A stretch of DNA of 33,780 bases. Source: Mesobacillus campisalis. Its GTDB lineage: Bacteria; Bacillota; Bacilli; Bacillales; Cytobacillaceae. Position numbers and translations under genes: made by a program. Below are positions 16,856 through 24,506 of this stretch, in pieces (positions within the stretch are counted from its first letter, which is position 1; each line of letters begins with the position of its first letter). The stretch covers positions 1 through 33,780 of the forward strand of contig NZ_LAYY01000035.1 of the NCBI RefSeq assembly GCF_000986785.1. Reading direction: 5' to 3'. The notes beneath the pieces are model-generated. The model did no database searches and was not told the DNA's origin. It saw only the letters and a list, made by a program, of their open reading frames with translations.

Positions 16856-16884
16856 ATCATACATGACATTCTCTTATCCGTCAA
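16856..16884 (-). promoter_or_regulatory. Promoter of the glmS ribozyme-mRNA transcript
   Basis: On the minus strand TTGACG (16879-16884) and TATGAT (16856-16861) are separated by exactly 17 bases. The transcript would run some 70 bases before the ribozyme cleavage site, through a 9-bp hairpin at 16826-16851. Confidence 0.75.
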
Positions 16885-16956
16885 CATAAAATTGCTAATG
16901 CCCTTCTCTGCCATTCCCCTCAAAGCATAAGAGTAATCCTCTTACACTAAATAAAT

Positions 16957-16990
16957 ATGCATCAGGGAACAAAAGTGTTCCCTGATGCAT
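16957..16990 (-). terminator. Terminator of glmM
   Basis: A perfect 15-bp stem ATGCATCAGGGAACA/TGTTCCCTGATGCAT is followed by ATTTATTT on the minus strand. It separates the glmM transcript from the glmS promoter. Confidence 0.8.
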
Positions 16991-17035
16991 GGAAAGGCTA
17001 TCGGTACACCTTGACGGCTAACCGGACTTTGCCGA

Positions 17036-18394
17036 TTAATTTCCCTCTTCCTGCAAGCCCATTTCCTGTTCTACAACTGTGGCAATCCGGTCGACATATT
17101 CCTGGCAAAGCTCGGCAGTTGGTGCCTCGGCCATCACCCGCACCAATGGCTCCGTTCCCGAAGGCCTTACGAGAATGCGGCCATTGCCGCTCATTTCCTC
17201 TTCTACCTTTTGGATGACTTCTTTAACCGTTTCATTGTCGGTTACATGGTGCTTGTCCGTTACTCTGACGTTCTTAAGCACCTGTGGATACTTTTTCATC
17301 TCGCCAGCAAGCTCCGACAAGCGCTTTTCGGTCGCTTTCATAATATTGACAAGCTGCAAGCCCGTCAGCAGCCCGTCACCTGTCGTATTGTAGTCAAGGA
17401 AGATAATATGTCCTGACTGTTCGCCGCCAAGATTATACCCATTCTTCTTCATTTCTTCCACTACATAACGGTCACCGACAGCGGTAGGAATGCTCTTGAT
17501 CCCCTTGGCCTCCAGGGCTTTGTAAAAGCCAAGGTTGCTCATCACCGTGGAAACGACTGTGTTCTGTTTCAGCCTGTTCTTTTCATTTAAATACTTGGCG
17601 CAGATGTACATGATCTGGTCGCCATCCACTATTTCCCCATTTTCATCAACCGCAATCAGGCGGTCTCCATCTCCGTCAAATGCAAGACCTACATCTGCAC
17701 CTTTCTCTTTTACATAGGCAGCAAGCGCCTCCGGATGAGTGGATCCGACGCCCTCATTGATATTGAGCCCGTTTGGAGATGCTCCCATCGTGGAAATGTC
17801 TGCATCCAAATCAGCAAACAAGTGCATGGCCAAAGAAGAAGTTGCTCCGTGTGCACAATCCAGTGCGACATGAATGCCGGAAAAATCTTCATCGACACTC
17901 TGCTTAAGGTATTGCAGATATTTCTGGCCGCCTTCAAAGTAATCATTCACCTGTCCTAGTGCTGCTCCCACCGGACGCGGAAGCTGGTCGTCCTCCATGT
18001 CAATAATCCGCTCGATTTCAAGTTCCTGCTCGTCGGACAGCTTAAAGCCATCCGGACCGAAAAATTTAATGCCATTATCAGCCACAGGGTTGTGGGAAGC
18101 GGAGATCATTACTCCAGCCTGAGCCCCAAGAGCCTTTGTCAGATAGGATACGCCAGGCGTTGAGATTACGCCGAGGCGCATGACTTCAGCCCCGATTGAC
18201 AGAAGGCCGGCCACAAGCGCACCCTCGAGCATATGTCCCGAAATCCGTGTGTCACGTCCAATCAGTACCTTTGGCCGCTCCTGATCCTTTGTCAGTACAT
18301 AACCTCCAAACCGGCCAAGCTTAAATGCCAATTCTGGAGTTAATTCACTATTTGCCACTCCGCGTACTCCATCAGTACCGAAATATTTACCCAT
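17036..18394 (-). CDS. glmM: Phosphoglucosamine mutase
   Basis: GlmM isomerises glucosamine-6-phosphate to glucosamine-1-phosphate for UDP-GlcNAc. The 452-aa protein starts with [12 protein letters not shown]. It has the phosphoserine motif ISASHNP (Ser100), the metal site DGDGDR (240-245), the sugar loop GEQSGH (324-329) and the phosphate-binding RPSGTEP near the C-terminus. An AAGGAG site precedes the ATG. It is the last gene of the cdaA-cdaR-glmM operon, an order conserved in many Firmicutes. In that group GlmM binds CdaA and lowers c-di-AMP synthesis. A strong terminator follows, so glmS is transcribed separately here. Confidence 0.98.
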   Translation of the reverse strand: MGKYFGTDGVRGVANSELTPELAFKLGRFGGYVLTKDQERPKVLIGRDTRISGHMLEGALVAGLLSIGAEVMRLGVISTPGVSYLTKALGAQAGVMISASHNPVADNGIKFFGPDGFKLSDEQELEIERIIDMEDDQLPRPVGAALGQVNDYFEGGQKYLQYLKQSVDEDFSGIHVALDCAHGATSSLAMHLFADLDADISTMGASPNGLNINEGVGSTHPEALAAYVKEKGADVGLAFDGDGDRLIAVDENGEIVDGDQIMYICAKYLNEKNRLKQNTVVSTVMSNLGFYKALEAKGIKSIPTAVGDRYVVEEMKKNGYNLGGEQSGHIIFLDYNTTGDGLLTGLQLVNIMKATEKRLSELAGEMKKYPQVLKNVRVTDKHHVTDNETVKEVIQKVEEEMSGNGRILVRPSGTEPLVRVMAEAPTAELCQEYVDRIATVVEQEMGLQEEGN

Positions 18395-18448
18395 TTGATC
18401 AATCGCTCCTTGTATATAACTAATCGAATTTTAATCGTTCTTCAATGA

Positions 18449-19756
18449 CTACGCATCTCTTTTTGTAATCGAGACACTGGCCTTTTCCTTTGCCAGCCTC
18501 CACTCGACATCTTCAGGTCCTGACACTTCAATGTCGACACTATGTTCTCCTTCCGCGAGACCCGACACATCAATCAATAGTTGAAAATCGCTTTCCTCGA
18601 TGGAAGTAATCCTGTCATTCTGTCCTGAAACCGTCAAGCTTCCGACCCCATTGTCAGGATCCAATATAGTCACTTCGTATTCTTCATTCTGGCCAGAAAC
18701 ACTTATTGGAATATTGGAGACAGTGATATCTTCCTGGGTCTCTGCTTCCTGGTTTTCTGCTTCCTGGCTCCCAACTTCCTGGCCCCCGGCTTCCTGACTC
18801 TCTTCTTCCTGTCTTTTTACCTTTATCGTCACTTTTGCCGTTTCCGGGGCAACCTGTATTACTCCATTAGATATAATCACCGGCAGAGTTAGCTCCGTAT
18901 CCTCTTCGATGCTGCTGACATCAACCTCCACCCTTACCTGGTCAACCCGCTCCAGGACATCAGGAGGGGCAAGTATGGTTGCTTCTTCCACGTCCGAAGT
19001 GATCGATTCGATACTGACATCCTCAGGAAGCGTGCCTTTCTGGACTATTTCAAGCGGCACCTTCTTGCTCGAGCTTCTAACAGGAATGGTCACCTGCACC
19101 AGCTGTGGCTCCACTTGGACATTCAGCTTGTTCATCTCCTTGTCCAAAACGAGAACGGCCGCTTCTCTTGTCACATCATCACGAATTTGGCCATCCACAT
19201 TGACTGTGGCCTTGACATAGCTAACCTTTTCGACAACATCCTTCGCACCAGTTATTTGAACTTTTCCTGGCTTAACAACAGGTGCTCCTGCGAGATAGCC
19301 ATTTTCCACAATCGCGGAATTATATTCAGCTTCAACATTGAACTCCTTCGTCACTTTCTCCTGGATGGAAACTGTAGCATACATAGGGTCTATGGTCACC
19401 TTCAGTCTCTCGGAAATTTCCCTGATCTGGATTTCCACTTGATGCTCGCCCATTTCTTCATTTGTTAAATCCACATACACCTCGAAATTCCGCAGTGCCT
19501 TAGCCTGTTGAACAATATTCCTGGGACCCTGTATGGTGACATCAACTGTCTCTGGTATGCCGGAGACAACAAAATTCTCCGAATCATAATAGCTTTTCAC
19601 CGGAACTCCAGAGAGCAATTCCGAATCTTCATCAGATGGTACATTCACATTTCCCGGCTTGTTTGGATCAATTTTTGGAGCGGTAGAGAATAACAGCATG
19701 GCAAGCAGCAAGGCAACACCTTTTAAAAACCAGGGATTATCCAGCCATTTATCCAT
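18449..19756 (-). CDS. cdaR: CdaA regulatory protein CdaR (YbbR)
   Basis: CdaR is the membrane-anchored, extracytoplasmic partner that modulates the diadenylate cyclase CdaA. The 435-aa protein has one N-terminal transmembrane helix (about residues 8-24) followed by YbbR domains. Three lie between roughly residues 40 and 310 and one follows at about 350-430. Between the last two is an in-frame run of the pentapeptide QEAxx (about residues 316-342), coded by a 15-bp tandem repeat. ATG 19756 is chosen because it follows GGAGGGGGA and starts MDKWLDNPW. It overlaps the end of cdaA by eight bases, which indicates translational coupling. The pentapeptide linker is unusual for the family. Confidence 0.93.
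   Translation of the reverse strand: MDKWLDNPWFLKGVALLLAMLLFSTAPKIDPNKPGNVNVPSDEDSELLSGVPVKSYYDSENFVVSGIPETVDVTIQGPRNIVQQAKALRNFEVYVDLTNEEMGEHQVEIQIREISERLKVTIDPMYATVSIQEKVTKEFNVEAEYNSAIVENGYLAGAPVVKPGKVQITGAKDVVEKVSYVKATVNVDGQIRDDVTREAAVLVLDKEMNKLNVQVEPQLVQVTIPVRSSSKKVPLEIVQKGTLPEDVSIESITSDVEEATILAPPDVLERVDQVRVEVDVSSIEEDTELTLPVIISNGVIQVAPETAKVTIKVKRQEEESQEAGGQEVGSQEAENQEAETQEDITVSNIPISVSGQNEEYEVTILDPDNGVGSLTVSGQNDRITSIEESDFQLLIDVSGLAEGEHSVDIEVSGPEDVEWRLAKEKASVSITKRDA
18730..18811 (-). repeat. 15-bp tandem repeat inside cdaR
   Basis: CTTCCTG recurs at 18730, 18745, 18760, 18775, 18790 and 18805, giving a strict 15-bp period over about 5.5 copies. In the coding frame each unit gives five residues built on Gln-Glu-(Ala/Val), so copy-number changes keep the frame. 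Confidence 0.92.
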
Positions 19757-20576
19757 TTTTCTTCCCCCTCCAATTCCAGCGGGTTGAAGCTGCACTTTTT
19801 GCTTTTGTTTGCGAAATCAAATCATTTTGCAGAAGTTCCCGCAATTTTTCCATATTGACGTCCCGGTAGAGCTCCCCATTTTTAGTTAGCGAGATACTTC
19901 CCGTTTCCTCGGAAACAACCACTGTCACACTGTCGGTCACCTCGCTGATCCCGAGCGCCGCCCGATGCCTCGTTCCCAGCTCCTTGGAAATAAAAGGGCT
20001 CTCCGATAGTGGCAGATAGCACGCAGCTGCGGCCACATGGTTCCTCTGGATAATCACCGCACCATCGTGCAGCGGTGTGTTTGGAATAAAAATATTAATC
20101 AGCAGTTCTGCCGATATTTTGGAATCAAGCTGGATGCCCGTTTCTATGTAATCGCCCATCCCTGTTTCCTTTTCAATTGAGATTAAAGCGCCAATCCGGC
20201 GTTTCGCCATATAATCGGTAGCCTTAATAATGGCCTCCACCATTTTTTCATCGTTCTCTTCCTCATTGAAATTGGTCCGCGAGAACAAGCGGCCGCGTCC
20301 AAGCTGCTCCAGCGCCCTCCTGAACTCAGGCTGAAAAATGATAATGATCGCCAGAAAACCCCAGGTGATGGCCTGCTGCATGATCCAGCCAAGCGTATTC
20401 AGCCCCAGTACGTCACTGGCAAACTTAATAATCAGGATGACAAAGATTCCTTTTAGGAGCTGCACAGCCTTTGTGCCCCGAATATAACCCATAGCCTTGT
20501 ATATAACGAACCAAACAAGGAGAATGTCTACAATATTGGCGAGAGATCTTACAATATCCAAATCAGCAAACGACAT
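19749..20576 (-). CDS. cdaA: Membrane diadenylate cyclase CdaA
   Basis: CdaA condenses two ATP into the second messenger c-di-AMP, which controls potassium and osmolyte balance and cell-wall homeostasis. The 275-aa protein has three transmembrane helices in residues 10-80. The DAC domain follows, with the catalytic DGA (171-173) in PLHDGAVII and RHR (203-205) in GTRHRAALG. A GGAGGAAGG site precedes ATG 20576. It opens the cdaA-cdaR-glmM operon, with its own extended -10 promoter upstream and a terminator separating it from rsiW. The length is that of the family. Confidence 0.97.
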   Translation of the reverse strand: MSFADLDIVRSLANIVDILLVWFVIYKAMGYIRGTKAVQLLKGIFVILIIKFASDVLGLNTLGWIMQQAITWGFLAIIIIFQPEFRRALEQLGRGRLFSRTNFNEEENDEKMVEAIIKATDYMAKRRIGALISIEKETGMGDYIETGIQLDSKISAELLINIFIPNTPLHDGAVIIQRNHVAAAACYLPLSESPFISKELGTRHRAALGISEVTDSVTVVVSEETGSISLTKNGELYRDVNMEKLRELLQNDLISQTKAKSAASTRWNWRGKKNG

Positions 20577-20650
20577 TGCCCTTCCTCCACAAGTTTAGTC
20601 AAAACAGGATGTTCCTTCTTTGCAAAAAACCCATTGTTTGTAACTTTATT

Positions 20651-20659
20651 ATTATATCA
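20651..20659 (-). promoter_or_regulatory. Extended -10 promoter of cdaA-cdaR-glmM
   Basis: On the minus strand TGA-TATAAT matches the extended -10 consensus, about 75 bases before the cdaA start. The -35 match is weak. Confidence 0.5.
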
Positions 20660-20683
20660 TAACAGATGCTTTATTTATGAATA

Positions 20684-20719
20684 AAAACAAACAGTCACTC
20701 ATGGTTCGAGTGACTGTTT
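20684..20719 (-). terminator. Terminator of sigW-rsiW
   Basis: A perfect 12-bp stem AAACAGTCACTC/GAGTGACTGTTT is followed by GTTTTTATT on the minus strand. The rsiW stop codon lies inside the stem. Confidence 0.88.
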
Positions 20720-21334
20720 ATCGCCTTCCCCTAAATTCACCGTGCTTTTAGCGGTTTCTTTGATATGGTACCAAATCCATTCAAACACTTCATTTACTTC
20801 ACTTATTTCACCTGTCACCTTGCCGGCAGAAGCCATGTATTGCTCTCCATTAATGACGGTCACGTCTCCCTGGACCTCGCCTTCTATTTTCAGCTTGCCA
20901 TTGCGGACAACAATATCTCCTTTGACGACTTCTCCCTCCGGAACAATCACTGTATCATCTTCGACTATCAAATTAGGCTGTTTGGAAAAAGAGAATTGCT
21001 GTTCCTGATTCCAGGTGGACAGGATGCTTGCCCCCATCAACAGGATGAACAATGACGCTGCTGCCAGGAAGGGATGTTGCTTGAACCAGCGATTCACTTC
21101 AACCTTTTTCCTTTCCTTTGGAAGTGCTGCCATCACGCCTGCAGTAAAATGGTCAGGTGCTTTCACATGGGCAGTGCTCTGCACGAATGCCACCGCTTTT
21201 TTAAGTTCCTTGAAATGAGTCTCGCAGGCCTGGCAAGTCTGCAGGTGTGCTCTGAGCTCCCTCTCGTTTTCCGGTGCAATGTCTTCATCCAGGAAGTCAT
21301 GCATATATTCAACAAATTTGTCTGGACAACTCAC
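20699..21334 (-). CDS. rsiW: Anti-sigma-W factor RsiW
   Basis: RsiW holds SigW inactive at the membrane until regulated proteolysis releases it. The 211-aa protein has a cytoplasmic zinc-binding ZAS domain with H30-x3-C34-x2-C37, one transmembrane helix at about residues 88-106 and an extracytoplasmic part. The outer part contains a right-handed repeat-like stretch (EDDTVIVPEGEVVKGDIVVRNGKL). The start is GTG 21334 behind a GAGGTGA site. It lies 16 bases downstream of sigW in one operon and ends in a terminator hairpin that includes its stop codon. Its size and order match the B. subtilis gene. Confidence 0.94.
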   Translation of the reverse strand: MSCPDKFVEYMHDFLDEDIAPENERELRAHLQTCQACETHFKELKKAVAFVQSTAHVKAPDHFTAGVMAALPKERKKVEVNRWFKQHPFLAAASLFILLMGASILSTWNQEQQFSFSKQPNLIVEDDTVIVPEGEVVKGDIVVRNGKLKIEGEVQGDVTVINGEQYMASAGKVTGEISEVNEVFEWIWYHIKETAKSTVNLGEGDKQSLEP

Positions 21335-21350
21335 TTTCTTTCACCTCAGC

Positions 21351-21914
21351 TTATACATTTCTTAATTGCTGCCTAAGTGCTTCCCTTCCCCTGTGCATCC
21401 TCGTTTTTACCGTTCCCAGAGGCAAGTCAAGGATTTCGCTGATTTCGTTCAGCGAAAGCTCTTCAATATACTTTAATACGATCACCGTTCTGTATTTTTC
21501 GGGTAGTTTGGCAATTTCTTTTTGAACTGTTTCCTGAAGTTCCAAGCTTTCAAGTTCTTCCTCCGGCAAGGAGGTTTCCGAGGCAATCTGGGAATACATA
21601 TTCAACCCATCTGTTCCAGGGACTTCAGCGTCAAGAAAATAGTCAGGCTTCTTTTTCCTGATTCGGTCTATGCAAAGGTTTGTTGCGATCCGGTAAATCC
21701 AGGAAGAAAATTTCTTATTTTGATTGAAGCTGTGAATATTGATATAAGCCCTTATAAAAGCCTCCTGGGCTATATCCTCCGCCTCATGCCGATTGCCAAG
21801 CATCCGGTAGCATAATTGGAAGATTTTATCCTTATATAGTTCTACGATTTCCCCATAAGCATTTTGGTCTCCTTTTAGGACCTGCGAAATTCTGGAATTG
21901 ACTATTGTTTCCAT
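21351..21914 (-). CDS. sigW: ECF RNA polymerase sigma factor SigW
   Basis: SigW directs RNA polymerase to envelope-stress and antibiotic-defence promoters. The 187-aa protein has ECF region 2 with IFQLCYRMLGNRHEAEDIAQEAF split over residues 31-53 and KFSSWIYRIATNLCIDRIRKKKPDY near 68-92. Region 4 has LPEKYRTVIVLKYIEELS and LPLGTVKTRMHRGREAL. These blocks are nearly those of B. subtilis SigW. ATG 21914 is chosen, six bases behind CGGAGGT; a TTG two codons earlier overlaps the binding site. A SigW-type promoter precedes it, so the operon is probably autoregulated. Confidence 0.97.
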   Translation of the reverse strand: METIVNSRISQVLKGDQNAYGEIVELYKDKIFQLCYRMLGNRHEAEDIAQEAFIRAYINIHSFNQNKKFSSWIYRIATNLCIDRIRKKKPDYFLDAEVPGTDGLNMYSQIASETSLPEEELESLELQETVQKEIAKLPEKYRTVIVLKYIEELSLNEISEILDLPLGTVKTRMHRGREALRQQLRNV

Positions 21915-21948
21915 TCTCAACCTCCGCTCTACCTGCGGCTATCTTAGT

Positions 21949-21975
21949 TACGAAATGATAGCAAAAAAGGTTTCA
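21949..21975 (-). promoter_or_regulatory. SigW-dependent autoregulatory promoter
   Basis: On the minus strand TGAAAC (21970-21975) followed by a T-rich stretch and CGTA (21949-21952) with a 17-base spacer fits the SigW consensus TGAAAC-N16/17-CGTA, 35 bases before the sigW start. Confidence 0.85.
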
Positions 21976-22082
21976 TCTTTGAAACCCAACATATATTATT
22001 TTAGCAAAAATTTACTGCTATGGTTTAAAAAGTCGCATTCTGGGTATAAAATTAACTATATCAGTGAAGGTGGGAAAAGCCT

Positions 22083-22250
22083 ATGAACGTAGATACACTA
22101 ATTCAAAATATAGAGGAATGCAGGAATCATATGATCCAGCTGGCGAAGGACACCTCGCTGTCAGATAAGGAAGTGATTCGGGCAAGCACCAAGCTCGACC
22201 ACTTGTTAAACACTTATTATCATATAACCTCGGAAAAGTCATATTCATGA
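22083..22250 (+). CDS. Spo0E-family aspartyl-phosphate phosphatase
   Basis: This small gene encodes 55 aa. Spo0E-like proteins remove phosphate from Spo0A~P and so delay sporulation. The sequence fits the family: a short helical hairpin with the signature S-x-x-L-D (Ser35 to Asp39, in ASTKLDHLLN) preceded by a helix beginning LIQNIEECRNHMI and the turn SLSDKEV. An AAGGTGGG site lies seven bases before the ATG. It is on the plus strand between sigW and rocF and converges with rocF on a shared hairpin terminator. Which response regulator it acts on is inference. Confidence 0.85.
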   Translation: MNVDTLIQNIEECRNHMIQLAKDTSLSDKEVIRASTKLDHLLNTYYHITSEKSYS

Positions 22251-22265
22251 AACACACTTATATTA

Positions 22266-22300
22266 AAAAGAGGCTAGCCCAAAGGCAGCCTCTTTTCTAT
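22266..22300. terminator. Bidirectional terminator between Spo0E-like gene and rocF
   Basis: A stem AAAAGAGGCT/AGCCTCTTTT (22266-22296) has T-rich tails on both strands and lies between the two converging stop codons. Confidence 0.85.
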
Positions 22301-22301
22301 T

Positions 22302-23198
22302 TTATAACAGTTTGTCCCCTAGCAGGGAACTCATCAATGCAACAGCGGCCATGGCTGTTTTATTTTTTTCATCAAGGATCGGATTTACTTCCACGAATTC
22401 TGCAGATGTGACGATTCCCGATTCAGCCAGCATCTCCATGGCCAGATGGCTTTCGCGGTAACTGATCCCTCCGGTGACCGGTGTGCCAACCCCAGGAGCA
22501 TCAACCGGGTCCAGCCCATCCAGGTCCAACGACAAATGGACTCCATCTGTCCTCTCTTTCAAATGGGAAATGGTTTCTTCCATTACTCTTGTCATTCCCA
22601 AACGGTCTACCTCATGCATCGTATAGACCTTGATTCCCAATTTCCTGATAAGGTCCTTTTCTCCTTGATCCAATGCCCTGATGCCGATAAGAACAATATT
22701 CTCCGGCTTTACCTTCGGGCTGAATCCGCCAATCCCTGTCAGCAATTCATGTCCCAACCCAAGGCTGACAGCCAAAGGCATGCCATGGATATTTCCCGAA
22801 GGCGAAGTTTCTGCCGTATTTAAGTCTCCATGGGCATCATACCAGATTACGCCTAGATTTTTATAATGCTTTGATACACCAGCCAATGTTCCTATAGCAA
22901 TACTGTGGTCCCCGCCAAGGACAAGCGGGAACGCTCCAGTTTCGATAATTTTGTCCACTTCCCTGGCAAGCAGCTCACTTTTTTCCGCTACCAGCTCAAG
23001 GTTTCTAAGGTTAGATTCGGCATCCACCTTGGTTTCTGGCCTGCCTATCTGAATATCTCCCATATCATGGATTTTATCAAAAAGCATCTTCAGCTTCTCA
23101 TAAATTCCCGCATATCTAATGGCGCTCGGACCCATATCGACGCCTCGCCTCATTTGGCCCAAGTCCATGGGCATGCCAATAATGGATAATTTTCTCAT
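22302..23198 (-). CDS. rocF: Arginase
   Basis: Arginase hydrolyses L-arginine to ornithine and urea, the first step of arginine use as nitrogen source. The 298-aa protein has the manganese-binding motifs GGDHS (95-99, His98), DAHGD (121-125) and SLDLDGLDP (223-231). It also has the family blocks SGNIHGMPLA and GVGTPVTGG. A GAGGGG site precedes ATG 23198. The gene stands alone between a Spo0E-like gene and a small membrane peptide gene, not in a rocDEF operon as in B. subtilis. A nearby sigma-A-like promoter suggests vegetative expression, though this is weak evidence. Confidence 0.96.
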   Translation of the reverse strand: MRKLSIIGMPMDLGQMRRGVDMGPSAIRYAGIYEKLKMLFDKIHDMGDIQIGRPETKVDAESNLRNLELVAEKSELLAREVDKIIETGAFPLVLGGDHSIAIGTLAGVSKHYKNLGVIWYDAHGDLNTAETSPSGNIHGMPLAVSLGLGHELLTGIGGFSPKVKPENIVLIGIRALDQGEKDLIRKLGIKVYTMHEVDRLGMTRVMEETISHLKERTDGVHLSLDLDGLDPVDAPGVGTPVTGGISYRESHLAMEMLAESGIVTSAEFVEVNPILDEKNKTAMAAVALMSSLLGDKLL

Positions 23199-23231
23199 TC
23201 TATCGCCCCTCTCCCACCTCCATTGTAAACG

Positions 23232-23259
23232 GTATCATAATAATGACTCAACTCGACAA
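23232..23259 (-). promoter_or_regulatory. Candidate promoter of rocF
   Basis: On the minus strand TTGTCG (23254-23259) and TGATAC (23232-23237) are spaced by 16 bases, about 35 bases before the start codon. AT-rich TATATATATTCAG lies just upstream and could be an arginine-regulator site, but I cannot support that firmly. Confidence 0.35.
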
Positions 23260-23387
23260 AAATCTGAATATATATACGATGAGGAATATTTTGTGTAGTC
23301 ACACCAGGGGATTCTTTTTTTCAGGAAGTTAATAAAAAACGGAATCTATTTGAGGGATGGGGGAAATGGGGGAACAGGTAAATACCA

Positions 23388-23489
23388 TCAGCGTCTCTTT
23401 TGGCTTTTTTCAGAAAAAGCGTTGTAAAAAATGAAGATGAACGCTGCGGCAATACTTAACAAATACAGGATATTCAGTAAAGTTGACAT
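23388..23489 (-). CDS. 33-aa single-span membrane peptide, unknown function
   Basis: A short frame encodes MSTLLNILYLLSIAAAFIFI and on to a polar basic tail ending in EKSQKRR. It has one transmembrane helix (about residues 4-23) with the positive residues at the C-terminus, so the tail is probably cytoplasmic. A GGGAGGA site lies seven bases before the ATG. An extended -10-like TGATATAAG is found about 60 bases upstream. No terminator is obvious after it. I do not recognise a family. The good binding site and clean hydrophobic profile support a real gene, but at 33 codons chance cannot be excluded. Confidence 0.55.
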   Translation of the reverse strand: MSTLLNILYLLSIAAAFIFIFYNAFSEKSQKRR

Positions 23490-23633
23490 ACTATCATCCT
23501 CCCAGGCAATGATTGCTGGTCCATGAACCAAATGCTTCATTACTTATATCATAGCCTGGGATTACAAAGAGGAAGTTAAACCAGGATTAATTATTTGTAA
23601 AGTCTGAAAATAATTAAACACCTTTCCCTTCCT

Positions 23634-24506
23634 TCATCTTTTCACTGCCAGAAGCTGCTCAATAAAGCTATGCAGCTGGGGACGCAATTCTTCTTGCTGC
23701 AGCGCGAATTCCAGGGTCGTTTGGATGAATCCCAGCTTTTCTCCCACATCGAACCTTCTGCCTTCAAATTCATAGGCAAGGACAGACTGAAAGCCGTTCA
23801 GCTGCTGAATGGCATCGGTTAGCTGAATTTCCCCTCCAGCCCCTTCTCTTTGATTTTCAAGAATTGAGAAAATTTCCGGTGTCAGTATATATCTCCCCAT
23901 TATGGCCAAATTGGAGGGCGCACTGCCAGGTTCAGGTTTTTCTACAAGATTCCGAATCTGGTACAAACGTCCGCCAGAATTAGCAGGATCAATAATTCCA
24001 TATCGATTTGTCTCCCTTGGTGAGACCGACTGCACTCCAATTACGGATGTGCCGTGTTGATTATACACTTCCATCAGCTGTCCGAGGCATGGTGTATCTG
24101 CCTGGACAATGTCATCCCCCAGAAGGACAGCAAATGGTTCATCGCCAACAAATTTTCGTGCGCACCAAACAGCATGCCCAAGTCCCTTCGGTTCTTTTTG
24201 CCTGATGTAATGGATGTCCACACTGGATGAGGCCTGCACTTTTTCCAATAGGTCGTATTTCCCCTTTGCCACTAAGTTCTCTTCCAGCTCAAAGGCATTA
24301 TCAAAATGGTCCTCAATTGATCGTTTTCCTTTTCCTGTTACAATAATGATATCTTCAATCCCGGATTTTACTGCCTCTTCGACGATGTACTGGATCGTCG
24401 GCTTATCCACGATGGGCAGCATCTCCTTGGGCATAGCCTTGGTTGCTGGTAAAAAACGAGTTCCCAAGCCTGCTGCTGGTATGATGGCTTTCTTGATTTT
24501 CTTCAT
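23634..24506 (-). CDS. galU: UTP--glucose-1-phosphate uridylyltransferase
   Basis: GalU (GtaB-type) makes UDP-glucose from UTP and glucose-1-phosphate. The 290-aa protein has the nucleotide-binding [21 protein letters not shown] region (residues 11-31), [19 protein letters not shown] and VEKPEPG. Its ATG overlaps the tuaH stop as ATGA, so it is translationally coupled to the end of the teichuronic acid operon. A GGAGGGAAGGAG site lies upstream. The product feeds TuaD, which oxidises UDP-glucose to UDP-glucuronate. In B. subtilis gtaB is not inside the tua operon, so this arrangement joins supply and use. It could equally serve glycolipid and teichoic acid glucosylation. Confidence 0.95.
   Translation of the reverse strand: MKKIKKAIIPAAGLGTRFLPATKAMPKEMLPIVDKPTIQYIVEEAVKSGIEDIIIVTGKGKRSIEDHFDNAFELEENLVAKGKYDLLEKVQASSSVDIHYIRQKEPKGLGHAVWCARKFVGDEPFAVLLGDDIVQADTPCLGQLMEVYNQHGTSVIGVQSVSPRETNRYGIIDPANSGGRLYQIRNLVEKPEPGSAPSNLAIMGRYILTPEIFSILENQREGAGGEIQLTDAIQQLNGFQSVLAYEFEGRRFDVGEKLGFIQTTLEFALQQEELRPQLHSFIEQLLAVKR

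Noticed and set aside
23587-23617. Terminator of the galU end of the tua operon
   Set aside because: A 10-bp stem TTAATTATTT/AAATAATTAA exists after galU but is entirely A/T and lacks a T-tract, so it is too weak to call.
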